In this document: positions 16,740 to 24,987 of the stretch, piece by piece
Layout of the letters: each line of letters opens with the position of its first letter
Numbering within the stretch: position 1 is the first letter of the stretch
Source: Dysosmobacter sp.
GTDB taxonomy: Bacteria; Bacillota; Clostridia; Oscillospirales; Oscillospiraceae
Length of the DNA stretch: 60,240 nt
Reading direction: 5' to 3'
Assembly (NCBI GenBank): GCA_022778785.1
Contig: JALFSO010000106.1
Coordinates: forward strand, 1 to 60,240
Program-made: the position numbers and the translations under genes
The notes under the pieces: model-generated
Databases searched by the model: none
What the model was told of the DNA's origin: nothing
The model's input: only the letters and a program-made list of their open reading frames with translations

Positions 16740-16853
16740 ATGAAGGGTTATTTCACGGCTCAGGGCTTCTACGGACTGGTAAACGGGCAGTACGTCCTGT
16801 TCTCTTGCGACAGCGACTACTTCGAGATGATGGAGTCCGCCTCTGAAGAATAA
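16740..16853 (+). CDS. 37-residue small protein
   Basis: The sequence is MKGYFTAQGFYGLVNGQYVL followed by a serine/acidic C-terminus (FSCDSDYFEMMESASEE). It has a proper GGAGG seven to eight bases before the ATG, a stop TAA, and a strong terminator nine bases later, so it is a free-standing gene too small for usual cut-offs. It is aromatic-rich (two Tyr and two Phe in the first 15 residues, plus an acidic tail) with no signal peptide. I do not know a function. The glycine/aromatic pattern GYFTAQGFYGLVNGQY suggests a small beta-hairpin. Confidence 0.7.
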   Translation: MKGYFTAQGFYGLVNGQYVLFSCDSDYFEMMESASEE

Positions 16854-16861
16854 CGAAAAAC

Positions 16862-16891
16862 GCGCCCCTTTCGCATCAGCGAAAGGGGCGC
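16862..16891. terminator. bidirectional terminator
   Basis: Perfect 13-bp stem GCGCCCCTTTCGC / GCGAAAGGGGCGC with loop ATCA, between the small gene and the convergent mreB/mbl gene. TTTT follows nearby on the plus strand. Confidence 0.85.
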
Positions 16892-16906
16892 TGCGCTTTT
16901 CGGAGC

Positions 16907-17926
16907 TCAGTTCATCTGCTTCCGGCGGGACAGGTTCATGGTGCCGTCCTGCATGTTGTTCAGCTCGTCCAGGCTCTTGCCGGTGCCCAGGGCCACGCAG
17001 GAGATGGCGTCGTCGGCGATGACGGTGTGGATGCCGGTGCGGGCGGAGACCAGCTTGTCGAAGCCGTCCACCAGACTGCCGCCGCCGGTCATGACGATGC
17101 CGTTGGTGGAGATATCCGCCACCAGTTCCGGGGGCGTGCGCTCCAGCACGGAGTGGATGGCCTCCACGATGCGCTCCACCGGCTCCTCGAAGGCGTCCAT
17201 CATCTCCGTGGAGCTGACGGTGACCACCTTGGGCAGGCCGGTCAGCAGGCAGCGGCCCTTGACGTCCAGCGTGGCCTCCTCCTCCTTCGGGAAGACGCAG
17301 CCGATCTTGATCTTCATATCCTCGGCGGTGCGCTCGCCGATGAGCAGGTTGTGCTTCCGGCGCATATACTTCACGATGGACTCGTTGAGCTGGTCGCCTG
17401 CGATCTTGATGGAGGCGGACTCCACCACGCCGCTGAGGGAGATGACGGCGATGTCCGCCGTGCCGCCGCCGATATCCACCACCATGTGGCCGTCGGGCTT
17501 GGTGATGTCGATGCCCGCGCCGATGGCGGCCGCCACCGGCTCCTCGATGAGGTAGACCTTCCGGGCGCCGGCCTGGATGCCCGCGTCGATGACGGCGCGC
17601 TCCTCAACCTCCGTGATACCGGAGGGGACGCAGATGATGACCCGGGGCTTGAAGAACTGGAAGCCCGCCACCTTGTGGATGAACTCCTTCAGCATCCGCT
17701 CCGTCATGTCGTAGTCGGAGATGACGCCCTCCCGCAGGGGGCGGATGGCGATGATGTTGCCGGGGGTACGGCCCAGCATGGCCTGCGCCTCGGAGCCCAC
17801 CTTCAGCAGCTTGCCCGTGTTCTTATCCATTGCCACCACGGACGGTTCGTTCAGCACGATGCCCTTGCCCTTTACATACACGAGGACCGATGCGGTCCCC
17901 AGATCAATACCGATATCCTTTGCCAT
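16907..17926 (-). CDS. rod shape-determining protein MreB/Mbl
   Basis: 339 residues, actin-like ATPase that polymerises under the membrane and directs lateral wall synthesis. Signatures are phosphate-1 IGIDLGTASVLVYVKGKG, connect-1 EEPVAAAIGAGI, phosphate-2 VVDIGGGTADIAV and the adenosine motif GIVMTGGGSLVDGFD. MAKDIG at 17926 is preceded by GGTGGAG at suitable spacing; an ATG six bases upstream is possible. A -10 TATAAT is at 17962-17967. The usual mreC/mreD neighbours are absent, so this is a stand-alone copy, as is typical for Mbl. Confidence 0.95.
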   Translation of the reverse strand: MAKDIGIDLGTASVLVYVKGKGIVLNEPSVVAMDKNTGKLLKVGSEAQAMLGRTPGNIIAIRPLREGVISDYDMTERMLKEFIHKVAGFQFFKPRVIICVPSGITEVEERAVIDAGIQAGARKVYLIEEPVAAAIGAGIDITKPDGHMVVDIGGGTADIAVISLSGVVESASIKIAGDQLNESIVKYMRRKHNLLIGERTAEDMKIKIGCVFPKEEEATLDVKGRCLLTGLPKVVTVSSTEMMDAFEEPVERIVEAIHSVLERTPPELVADISTNGIVMTGGGSLVDGFDKLVSARTGIHTVIADDAISCVALGTGKSLDELNNMQDGTMNLSRRKQMN

Positions 17927-18093
17927 GGACATTTCTCCACCTCATTGAACTTTCTGTCATTATTATAATCAAATCACTTCAAAAGAATCCCCACGGACCC
18001 TTTCAGCTTTGTTGACCATAGGAGCGGTTTCCCGCGTACAATCATACAAGGTACATTATAATGACAGTTTTCGCCGAATGCAACAACATTTTT

Positions 18094-18804
18094 TCATTCT
18101 TTTCCGCAAAAAACGGCGGGCGCTTCCTCTGGTTTTCTATCGCTTTTCACCGCGCCGCCATGCCGGGTCCGGGCCGCGGCGGCACAGACCACGCTCTCTG
18201 CGCCGGCCTCCCGCAGGACTTTTGCGCACTCGGACAGGGTGGAGCCGGTGGTGACGATGTCGTCGATCAGCAGCACCCGCCGGCCCCGGACAGCGGCGCT
18301 GTCCGCCCGGTAGACGCCGTGGACATTGCTCCGACGGGCGTCCGCGTTCTCCAGGCCGGACTGCGCCCGATTGTGGACCGTCTTCCGCAGTAGCCGGACG
18401 GGACGGATGCCCCAGCTGCGGCAGGCGGCCTCCGCCAGCAGCTGCGTCTGGTCATAGCCCCGCTTCCGCAGGCGCCTCCGGCTCACCGGCACCCAGGTCA
18501 CCAGATCGAACTCTCCGTCAAAATGCTCCGCCGCGCAGTCGGCAACGAGGCCGCCCAGCTCCCCGGCGGCGCCGGTGACGCCGCCGAATTTCAGCCGCAG
18601 AAAGCAGTCCCGCACCAGATCCTCGTACCACAGCGGCGCGGCGCACCGGGAGCCGTCAGGCAGGATTTGCTCCTGCTCCGGCCCTTCGGTTCTGGACAGA
18701 CCATTCCAGCAGGCCGGACAGATGCCGGACGCATCCTGAATTTTGCCGCAGACGGGGCACTTGGGCGGGAACAGCAGGTCCAGCAGCCAGTCCTTCAGGC
18801 CCAT
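18094..18804 (-). CDS. ComF family protein (phosphoribosyltransferase-like)
   Basis: 236 residues. The N-terminal zinc ribbon (CPVCGKIQDASGICPACW) and C-terminal PRTase fold with the PRPP loop LLIDDIVTTGSTLSEC define ComFC/GntX-like proteins, associated with DNA uptake during competence. The core KRGYDQTQLLAEA is conserved. The ATG at 18804 lies four bases after the stop of the XRE gene, so the two are one operon. Whether this organism is competent is not shown here. Confidence 0.9.
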   Translation of the reverse strand: MGLKDWLLDLLFPPKCPVCGKIQDASGICPACWNGLSRTEGPEQEQILPDGSRCAAPLWYEDLVRDCFLRLKFGGVTGAAGELGGLVADCAAEHFDGEFDLVTWVPVSRRRLRKRGYDQTQLLAEAACRSWGIRPVRLLRKTVHNRAQSGLENADARRSNVHGVYRADSAAVRGRRVLLIDDIVTTGSTLSECAKVLREAGAESVVCAAAARTRHGGAVKSDRKPEEAPAVFCGKE

Positions 18805-18808
18805 GGCG

Positions 18809-19033
18809 TCACTTCTTCTTTCTGGGGTAGGGCCTCTGCTCATCCGTCAGCCCCACCAGATAGTCCACGCTGACACCGTAGAATTCCGCCAGCCGGACCG
18901 CCAGACGCAGGGGAAGCTCCCGCTCGCCCCGCTCATATTTGGAGTACAGAGACTGGTCACAGAGCAGATACGCCGCCACCGCCGCCTGTTTCAGGTCCTT
19001 GTCCTCGCGTAGATCACGAATCCTCAAATCCAT
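18809..19033 (-). CDS. XRE-family helix-turn-helix regulator
   Basis: 74 residues, almost entirely one Cro/C1-type HTH (IRDLREDKDLKQAAVAAYLL, then YSKYERGERELPLRLAVRLAEFYGVSVDYLVGLTD). ATG 19033 has a weak ribosome site (GGTGAT); an in-frame GTG at 19042 is an alternative. It is the first gene of a two-gene operon with comFC. A cluster of GGAC half-sites in its own promoter suggests autoregulation (inference). Confidence 0.9.
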   Translation of the reverse strand: MDLRIRDLREDKDLKQAAVAAYLLCDQSLYSKYERGERELPLRLAVRLAEFYGVSVDYLVGLTDEQRPYPRKKK

Positions 19034-19060
19034 TTGAATCACCGAGATGATTCTATTGAT

Positions 19061-19098
19061 AGGACATATTGTACTGCTCTATTTTGGACTATTTGTCC
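19061..19098 (-). promoter_or_regulatory. probable operator of the XRE regulator
   Basis: GGAC-TATTT-GTCC (19086-19098) is a short palindrome, and a third half-site GGACATATT begins at 19062. Three copies of GGAC followed by an A/T-rich block lie within 38 bp directly upstream of the XRE gene, in an A/T-rich stretch with a possible -10 TACAAT on the minus strand. Confidence 0.45.
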
Positions 19099-19160
19099 TA
19101 AATCATTCTGAGCATCTGCGCTTGTCCACTGATTTTATCTGTCTGCGCCGTTTCCTCCTC

Positions 19161-19189
19161 TTGCGTCCCGGACGGAATCATGGTACACT
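19161..19189 (+). promoter_or_regulatory. promoter of the HAD phosphatase gene
   Basis: TTGCGT (19161-19166), 17-bp spacer ending in TGG, then TACACT (19184-19189): an extended -10 promoter 25 bp upstream of the start codon. Confidence 0.6.
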
Positions 19190-19213
19190 TTTTGCGTGAA
19201 TGAGGTGAGTGAA

Positions 19214-19870
19214 ATGTACAAATACATCCTGTTTGATCTGGACGGCACCCTGACGGACTCCAAGGAGGGCATCGTCAACTGCGTTCGCTACGCCCTGGAG
19301 AAAATGGGCCGTCCCATTCCCGACGGAGAGACCCTGCTGCGGTTCATCGGTCCTCCCCTGGCGGACTCCTTCCAGGACTTCTGCGGCATGTCCCGAGAAG
19401 ACGCCGTTCAGGCCGTGGAGCTGTACCGGGAGCGGTACATCCCCATCGGCAAATTCGAGAACGCCCCCGCGCCGGGGATGGCGGCGCTGTGCGCCCGGCT
19501 GAAGGAGAAGGGCTATGTGCTGGCCCTGGCGTCCTCCAAACCGGAATCCATGTGCATTCCCATCTGCGAAAAATTCGGCTTCGCCCCCTATCTGACGGTG
19601 ATGGCCGGCAGCCCTCCGGGAGACGACTGGAAAAAAGAGGACGTCATCCGGGACGCCTGCCGCCGGCTGGGCCTGACGGATGCCGACAAGCCCTCCATCC
19701 TCATGGTGGGCGACCGGAAGTTCGACGTGCTGGGCGCTCGAGCCTGCGGCATCGACTGCGCAGGTGTGGAGTTCTTCGGCTATGCCCTCCCCGGTGAGCT
19801 GGCGGGGGCCGGCGCCGCAGCGGTGGCGCAGACCGCCGAGGAGCTGGAGCAGTTCATCCTGACCCATTAA
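19214..19870 (+). CDS. HAD-superfamily hydrolase, phosphoglycolate phosphatase-like
   Basis: 218 residues. HAD motifs are I FDLDGTLTDS (catalytic aspartates), II ALASSK, III the lysine in DDWKKEDVI, and IV MVGDRKFDVLGA. An alpha-helical C1 cap sits between motifs I and II (FIGPPLADSFQDF), as in Gph/PgmB-type phosphatases. The ATG at 19214 is preceded by GAGGTGAG. It has its own promoter and terminator. The substrate is not determinable; repair of damaged metabolites such as 2-phosphoglycolate is the usual family role. Confidence 0.9.
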   Translation: MYKYILFDLDGTLTDSKEGIVNCVRYALEKMGRPIPDGETLLRFIGPPLADSFQDFCGMSREDAVQAVELYRERYIPIGKFENAPAPGMAALCARLKEKGYVLALASSKPESMCIPICEKFGFAPYLTVMAGSPPGDDWKKEDVIRDACRRLGLTDADKPSILMVGDRKFDVLGARACGIDCAGVEFFGYALPGELAGAGAAAVAQTAEELEQFILTH

Positions 19871-19890
19871 GCGGAAACCATAATAGAAAG

Positions 19891-19935
19891 ACGCCATTCG
19901 GAGAACGGTTCAATGCCCTTCCGGATGGCGTTTTT
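19891..19935 (+). terminator. terminator of the HAD gene
   Basis: ACGCCATTCGGA (19891-19902) pairs with TCCGGATGGCGT (19920-19931) with one mismatch, followed by TTTT. Confidence 0.75.
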
Positions 19936-19952
19936 GTGTCGTTTTCCCGATG

Positions 19953-20399
19953 TCAGTTTCCGGGCGCCGTCCAGGTCATGCCGATGTGGGGGATGCCGTC
20001 CTCCAGGAACTCCTCCGACGTCTGGACGAAGCCCAGCTTTTCATACAGCCCCCGGGCGTATGTCTGGGCCTCGATCTTGATGGTCGTTGCCCCGAATTTC
20101 TCTCCGGCGACCTTGATCCCGGCGGCGACGATCTTCGCGCCCAGGCCGCACCGACGCTTCACCGCGATGACCCGCCCGATGGCCGCGGTGTCGAAGACCG
20201 CCTTGGGCGGCAGGACCCGCAGATAGGCCTGAATGCCCTCCGCGTCCTTCAGATAAACATGGTACGCCAGCCGGTCCGCGTCGTCGATCTCCTGATAGGG
20301 GCACTGCTGTTCCACCACGAAGACCGATACCCGCAGCCTGTAGATCTCAAACAGTTCCTCCCGGCTCAGCTCTGAAAAATGCCTGACGATCAATTCCAT
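19953..20399 (-). CDS. GNAT acetyltransferase, ElaA-like
   Basis: 148 residues. The ElaA branch of GNAT is recognised from the early segment LSREELFEIYRLRVSVFVVEQQCPYQEID and the CoA-binding region IGRVIAVKRRCGLGAKIV, with GLYEKLGF near the C-terminus. The ATG at 20399 is preceded by GGAGGTCAAAGC. It lies 21 bp after the MATE gene and is likely co-transcribed with it. Acceptor unknown. Confidence 0.88.
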   Translation of the reverse strand: MELIVRHFSELSREELFEIYRLRVSVFVVEQQCPYQEIDDADRLAYHVYLKDAEGIQAYLRVLPPKAVFDTAAIGRVIAVKRRCGLGAKIVAAGIKVAGEKFGATTIKIEAQTYARGLYEKLGFVQTSEEFLEDGIPHIGMTWTAPGN

Positions 20400-20420
20400 G
20401 CTTTGACCTCCAAAATGTAT

Positions 20421-21830
20421 TCAGCGGGACGATTCCCGTGTCCCTGCGCCGCCGATGCGTGTCTCCGCGGCCCGCATGGTGCGGCGGAGGAAGATGCTGC
20501 TGAGGATCAGGGACACCACCTCCGCGATGGGGAAGGACAGCCACACCAACTCCAGCCGTCCGGTCTGGGCCAGCAGCCACGCAGCCGGCAGCAGCACCGC
20601 CAGCTGGCGGCACACGGAGGCGGTGAGGCTGTACAGGGGATTGCCGATGGCTTGACACACGGAGCCGGCGATGATGTCGAAGCCCGCCAGCAGGAAATGA
20701 ATGCTGATGACCCGCAGGGCCACCACGCCGATGGGCAGCATCTCGTCCGAGGCGCTGAACATCCGCAGCAGGATATCCGGGCACAGCTGGAACAGGGCGA
20801 AGCCCAGCGTCATGATGGCCACGGCGGTGAAGATGGTCAGCTTGACCGTCCGCTTCACCCGGTCCAGCCGGGCAGCGCCGTAGTTGTAGGCGATGATGGG
20901 CACCATGCCGTTGTTCAGGCCGAACACCGGCATGAAGATGAAGCTCTGGAGCTTGAAGTAGGCGCCGAAAGCGGCGGTGGCGGCATCGGTGAAGGAGATG
21001 AGGATCTTGTTCATACCGAAGACCATGATGGAGCTGATGGACTGCATGACGATGGACGGAATGCCCACCTGGTAGATCTCCCCGGCCACCCGGCGGTCCC
21101 AGCGGATGCTCCGGAGGCGGATGTGGATATCGGGGTTGCATTTGAGGTTCAGCACGACGGCTGCGATGGCCGCGATGATCTGACCGGTCACTGTGGCGAT
21201 GGCGGCGCCGGCCACCTCCAGACGTGGGGCGCCCAGCAGGCCGAAGATCAGGATAGGGTCCAGGATGATGTTGATGACGGCGCCCAGGATCTGGGTGCAC
21301 ATGGCGTGGGCGGTGCGGCCGGTGGATTGGAGCAGCCGCTCAAAGCAGAACTGGCTGAACAGGCCGATGGAGCAGCCCAGGCAGATGCGGGCATAGACGG
21401 CACCGTAGTCCACAATGGCGGCGATGTCCGTCTGGGCCAGGAAGAAGAGCCGGGAGAGGGTCAGACCCGCCGCGGCAAACACCGCGAAGCTGCACAAGGC
21501 CAGGAAGATGCCGGTATTGGCGGCCTTGTCGGCCATCTCCTGCCGCTTCTCTCCCAGGGAGCGGGACAGCAGGGCGTTCATGCCCACGCCGGTGCCGCCG
21601 GCCACGGCGATCATCAGATTCTGGAGGGGGAATGCCAGGGATACGGCGTTGAAGGCGTCCTGACTGAGTTGGGCCACGAAGATGCTGTCCACCACGTTGT
21701 ACAGTGCCTGGACCAGCATGGAGATCATCATGGGCACAGCCATGGCGGCCAGCAGCTTTCCCACTGGCATGACGCCCATTTTGTTTTCCCGGGGCGCTCC
21801 TCCGGAGGCCGGGGTCGAGTGTTCTGACAT
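20421..21830 (-). CDS. MATE family efflux transporter
   Basis: 469 residues, 12 hydrophobic segments arranged as two related halves. MATE exporters use Na+ or H+ gradients to extrude cationic drugs and metabolites. Family features are the start GKLLAAMAVPMMISMLVQALYN, FVAQLSQDAFNAVSLAFPLQ and the second-half FMPVFGLNNGMVPIIAYNYGA. The ATG at 21830 follows AAAGGA. The promoter (21921-21949) leaves a roughly 90-nt leader with a 5-codon ORF (MKKYR) of doubtful meaning. Drug specificity unknown. Confidence 0.93.
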   Translation of the reverse strand: MSEHSTPASGGAPRENKMGVMPVGKLLAAMAVPMMISMLVQALYNVVDSIFVAQLSQDAFNAVSLAFPLQNLMIAVAGGTGVGMNALLSRSLGEKRQEMADKAANTGIFLALCSFAVFAAAGLTLSRLFFLAQTDIAAIVDYGAVYARICLGCSIGLFSQFCFERLLQSTGRTAHAMCTQILGAVINIILDPILIFGLLGAPRLEVAGAAIATVTGQIIAAIAAVVLNLKCNPDIHIRLRSIRWDRRVAGEIYQVGIPSIVMQSISSIMVFGMNKILISFTDAATAAFGAYFKLQSFIFMPVFGLNNGMVPIIAYNYGAARLDRVKRTVKLTIFTAVAIMTLGFALFQLCPDILLRMFSASDEMLPIGVVALRVISIHFLLAGFDIIAGSVCQAIGNPLYSLTASVCRQLAVLLPAAWLLAQTGRLELVWLSFPIAEVVSLILSSIFLRRTMRAAETRIGGAGTRESSR

Positions 21831-21920
21831 GATTTTTGGTTTCCTTTCTCGTTCCGTCAGCGGGAGACGGGAGCAGATCCGCCGTCCCCGCCTGTTTTTA
21901 GCGGTATTTTTTCATGGTAT

Positions 21921-21949
21921 ATCCTATCCCGCCATGTCAGGATTGTCAA
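21921..21949 (-). promoter_or_regulatory. promoter of the MATE-GNAT operon
   Basis: Perfect -35 TTGACA (minus strand, 21944-21949), 17-bp spacer, and -10 TAGGAT (21921-21926). Confidence 0.65.
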
Positions 21950-22029
21950 TTGCGGGTTTTGGTTTGTAATTTCTTTTCAGACGGACGGCAGGGCGGAAAT
22001 GGAACGCACTGGCCCGCAGTCCTTCAAAA

Positions 22030-22060
22030 CGGCGCGTGAGAGGTGTTCTCTCACGCGCCG
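22030..22060 (-). terminator. terminator of the TauE/SafE gene
   Basis: Perfect 13-bp stem CGGCGCGTGAGAG / CTCTCACGCGCCG with a 5-nt loop. The minus strand continues TTTTGAAGG. Confidence 0.8.
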
Positions 22061-22093
22061 TCTCCCATGTTCCCATGCAGTTTTGGGACGCTC

Positions 22094-22861
22094 TCAGGTC
22101 AGCAGCTCCCAGATCATCTTGGCAAACAGCAGGCCCAGCACCACGAAGATCATGCCCCGGACCTTCTGGCTGCCGCCGCGGATGGCGAACCGGGTGCCGC
22201 AGATGCTCCCCAGAATGGAGCAGACCACAGCCGGCAGCACCAGCGTCCACATCACCTTTCCGCCGATGATCCACACCACGGCGGAGGCAATGTTGGAGGC
22301 CAGATTGGCCACCTTGGCGCAGCCGGAGGCCATCAACAGGTCCATACCCAGCACCAGGGTGAAGGCCATGATCATAAACGTTCCGGTGCCCGGGCCGATC
22401 ATTCCGTCGTACATGCCGGTGACCACGCCGATGACCACACTGAGCAGATGGATCTGCCGGACTGTCCAGTCCTTTTCGGCGGTCTCCCTGCCGAAGTCCT
22501 TCTTCACCACCAGGATCACCGCCACCACCGGCAGAGCCACCAGCACGCAGGTCTGGAGCATCCGCTCCGAGAACCACAGGGCCAGCCGTGCGCCCACGGC
22601 CGCGCCGGCCAGCGCGCCGCCCGCGGCCCAGACCGCCGCCCGCAGGTCCACCTTTCCGCTGCGGAAATACCGCCACGCGGCCACGGCGGTGCCGGTGCTG
22701 TTGACCACTTTGTTGGTGCCCGACGCCAGATGTACCGGGATGCCCACGAACAGATACGCCGGCAGGGAGATCAGTCCTCCGCCGCCTGCCACGGAGTCCA
22801 CGAATCCCGCCAGGAAGATCAGCGGACACACCACCAGGCACATCCTCAAAAGCTCGTTCAT
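22094..22861 (-). CDS. sulfite exporter TauE/SafE family (TSUP) membrane protein
   Basis: 255 residues with about eight membrane helices. The TSUP pattern is two repeats with a conserved glycine-rich helix: FLAGFVDSVAGGGGLISLPA and IGVVTGMYDGMIGPGTGTFM. Members export sulfite, sulfoacetate or related organic anions. The ATG at 22861 is preceded by GAGGGGG. It lies downstream of nfo on the same strand with a 34-bp gap, so read-through is likely. Substrate unknown. Confidence 0.92.
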   Translation of the reverse strand: MNELLRMCLVVCPLIFLAGFVDSVAGGGGLISLPAYLFVGIPVHLASGTNKVVNSTGTAVAAWRYFRSGKVDLRAAVWAAGGALAGAAVGARLALWFSERMLQTCVLVALPVVAVILVVKKDFGRETAEKDWTVRQIHLLSVVIGVVTGMYDGMIGPGTGTFMIMAFTLVLGMDLLMASGCAKVANLASNIASAVVWIIGGKVMWTLVLPAVVCSILGSICGTRFAIRGGSQKVRGMIFVVLGLLFAKMIWELLT

Positions 22862-22895
22862 CTTGATATCCCCCTCTTTTTCTCTCCGGCGGTCC

Positions 22896-23726
22896 TCACT
22901 CCGCCGCCTGCCGCATCAGGGCGATCTCCGCCTGATAGCCCGGAAGCTCGTTGGGCGTCTCCAGACAGAAGGGCAGGTCCCGCAGAGCGGGATGCCGCAC
23001 CACCCGGGTCAGCGCCTCCAGGCCGATGCAGCCCTGGCCGATCTTCTCATGGCGGTCCTTCCGGCTGCCAGTGGGATTTTTGCTGTCGTTCAGATGGATG
23101 GCCTTCAGCCGGTCCAGGCCGATGATCCGGTCGAACTCCGTCAGCACTCCGTCCAGATCGTGGATGATGTCGTACCCGGCATCGGAGACATGGCAGGTGT
23201 CCAGGCACACGCCCATCTTCTCACCCAGGGTCACTCCGTCCAGAATGGCCCGGAGTTCCTCAAACCGGCCGCCCACCTCGCTGCCCTTCCCGGCCATGGT
23301 CTCCAACAGGACGGTGGTGGACTGCTCCGGCATCAGCAGCCCGTTGAGCATTTCGGTGATGAGCCGGATGCCGGTGTCCATTCCCTGGCCCACATGGCTG
23401 CCGGGATGGAAGTTGTAGTACTGTCCCGGCAGGGACTCCATCCGCCGCAGATCATCGGCCATGGTCTGCCGGGCGAAGTCCCGGGTATTCTCCGCAGCGG
23501 AGCAGGGGTTCAGGGTATAGGGCGCGTGGGCCACGACTTTTGCGAAGTGATGCTCCGCCATCAGGGCCCGCAGCGCCTCCGCGTCGGCGGGGTCGATATC
23601 CTTGGCCCGGCTGCCCCTGGGGTTCCGGGTGAAAAACTGAAAGGTGTCCGCCCCCAGCTCCAGTGCCGTCCGGCCCATGGCCAGAAAGCCTCCGGAGGAG
23701 GACAGATGGCATCCGATATGCAGCAT
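22896..23726 (-). CDS. nfo: deoxyribonuclease IV (AP endonuclease, Nfo)
   Basis: 276 residues. Cleaves 5' to abasic sites in base-excision repair. The zinc-binding pattern of the EndoIV TIM barrel is visible: HLSSSGG at the start, [61 protein letters not shown] and CLETPN. The chosen start, ATG 23726, has GGAGGG upstream; a longer reading frame from 23798 has no ribosome site. Expressed from its own promoter at 23789-23817. Confidence 0.95.
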   Translation of the reverse strand: MLHIGCHLSSSGGFLAMGRTALELGADTFQFFTRNPRGSRAKDIDPADAEALRALMAEHHFAKVVAHAPYTLNPCSAAENTRDFARQTMADDLRRMESLPGQYYNFHPGSHVGQGMDTGIRLITEMLNGLLMPEQSTTVLLETMAGKGSEVGGRFEELRAILDGVTLGEKMGVCLDTCHVSDAGYDIIHDLDGVLTEFDRIIGLDRLKAIHLNDSKNPTGSRKDRHEKIGQGCIGLEALTRVVRHPALRDLPFCLETPNELPGYQAEIALMRQAAE

Positions 23727-23788
23727 AGGTTCCCTCCATTCCGCCGCTTTCGGGCCAGTTGGCCCCTTCGACGGCGTTCGTACCGCCC

Positions 23789-23817
23789 AGTGTATCACAC
23801 CCCTGTCCGCTTGGCAA
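23789..23817 (-). promoter_or_regulatory. promoter of nfo
   Basis: Minus strand TTGCCA (23812-23817), 17-bp spacer ending TGA, TACACT (23789-23794): an extended -10 promoter. Confidence 0.65.
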
Positions 23818-23858
23818 TGCCCTGTTTTGCGGGAAAATCCTGTTTTCGGGCATAAACA

Positions 23859-23885
23859 GGCCGGACATGCGGCGCATGTCCGGCC
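23859..23885 (-). terminator. terminator of sepF-greA
   Basis: Perfect 12-bp stem GGCCGGACATGC / GCATGTCCGGCC with a 3-nt loop, eight bases after the greA stop. The minus strand continues TGTTTATG. Confidence 0.75.
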
Positions 23886-23892
23886 CTCCCGT

Positions 23893-24402
23893 TCAATATC
23901 CGCTGATGTCCAGACTCTCGTCGTCCGTGCCCTTCTCGATGGCTCGGATGACGGCGCAGTACTTCAGGTCCGGCCCCACCTCAATGAGGACCCGGTCTCC
24001 CACCCGGTGTCCCATCAGGGCCTTCCCCACCGGGGACTCCTTGCTGATCAGGTTCTTCATCACGTCCTGCCGCAGGGTGGTGACGATCTGAATGGTCATC
24101 TCCCGGCCCAGCTTTTCGTTGAGGAACGTCACCTTGTCGAACAGCCCCACCATGTCTCCCGCGGCGTCCGCCTCCACCTCAATGACCTTAGCGGTGCGGA
24201 TCATCCGCTCCAGATAGCGGATGCGGCTCTCGTTGCGGTTCTTGGCCTGCTTGGCACATTTGTACTCGTAGTTCTCGCTGAGATCGCCAAAGGCCCGGGC
24301 GGTCTGCACCTCCTCAATGAGCTGGGGGCGCAGCTCCCGGACGCGGTAGTCGATCTCCTCCTGCATCTTCCGGATGTCGACTTCAGTCAGTTCGTCGTAC
24401 AT
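23893..24402 (-). CDS. GreA/GreB-family transcription elongation factor
   Basis: 169 residues. Rescues backtracked RNA polymerase by stimulating transcript cleavage. The N-terminal coiled coil ([43 protein letters not shown]) carries the acidic tip D-L-S-E-N-x-E-Y. The C-terminal FKBP-like domain follows ([16 protein letters not shown]). It is about ten residues longer than typical GreA. The start lies three bases after the sepF stop, without a strong ribosome site, which suggests translational coupling. Confidence 0.9.
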   Translation of the reverse strand: MYDELTEVDIRKMQEEIDYRVRELRPQLIEEVQTARAFGDLSENYEYKCAKQAKNRNESRIRYLERMIRTAKVIEVEADAAGDMVGLFDKVTFLNEKLGREMTIQIVTTLRQDVMKNLISKESPVGKALMGHRVGDRVLIEVGPDLKYCAVIRAIEKGTDDESLDISGY

Positions 24403-24405
24403 GGC

Positions 24406-24837
24406 TCAGAAATCCAGTCCCCCGCCCAGAACGCCGCTGTTGGTCAACTCGTCCATCAGGCTGCCCTCGAACTCCACGTTGAAGGGCACGATCATATACG
24501 TATTGGACGCAATGCGGGACACGGAGGCATCCAGGCCATAGGCCACGCCGGAGAGCACATCCAGGATGCGGCGGATCAGATCCCGCTCCAGTGTCTCCAG
24601 ATTCAGGATGATGGTCATGCCCTCCTTCAGCTCGTCGGCCACCGCGGGCAGATCCTCCAGACGCCGGGGCTGTGCGATCATCACCTTCAGGCGGGTGGTG
24701 GTGCGGATGCTGACCTCCCGGCCGCTGCGGGGACGCTCCTCCGTCCGCTCCGCCAGCGCCCAAGCCGAGGTCATGTCCTCGTCGTCCTCATCCAGATCCG
24801 GATGGGCCCACTGTCTCAGATTCTCCATCAAGCTCAT
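24406..24837 (-). CDS. sepF: cell division protein SepF
   Basis: 143 residues. SepF polymerises into arcs and links FtsZ to the membrane. The N-terminal amphipathic region (MSLMENLRQWAHPD) is followed by an acidic linker. The C-terminal SepF core has IRTTTRLKVMIAQPRRLEDLPAVADELKEGMTIILNLE, and ends ASNTYMIVPFNVEF. It is not next to ylmE/ylmG/divIVA here but pairs with greA. Promoter at 24901-24928; ATG preceded by AGGAGTGGAG. Confidence 0.93.
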   Translation of the reverse strand: MSLMENLRQWAHPDLDEDDEDMTSAWALAERTEERPRSGREVSIRTTTRLKVMIAQPRRLEDLPAVADELKEGMTIILNLETLERDLIRRILDVLSGVAYGLDASVSRIASNTYMIVPFNVEFEGSLMDELTNSGVLGGGLDF

Positions 24838-24900
24838 AGTTCTCCACTCCTAAAATATGGTTCATGGTCTGGTTTCCATAAAACCGTTATCTTCTTCTCC

Positions 24901-24928
24901 AGTATATCACACTTCCGCTGTTCGTAAA
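24901..24928 (-). promoter_or_regulatory. promoter of sepF-greA
   Basis: Minus strand TTTACG (24923-24928), 16-bp spacer ending TGA, TATACT (24901-24906): an extended -10. Confidence 0.6.
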
Positions 24929-24987
24929 GGATAAAATTGCCGAAAACCTGAAATCTTTTCAGATACGCTCCCCGTCGGCAGATCCCC

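Noticed and set aside
21836-21922. Five-codon uORF (MKKYR) in the MATE leader
   Set aside because: The ATG has no ribosome site and there is no terminator or alternative stem, so there is no support for attenuation.
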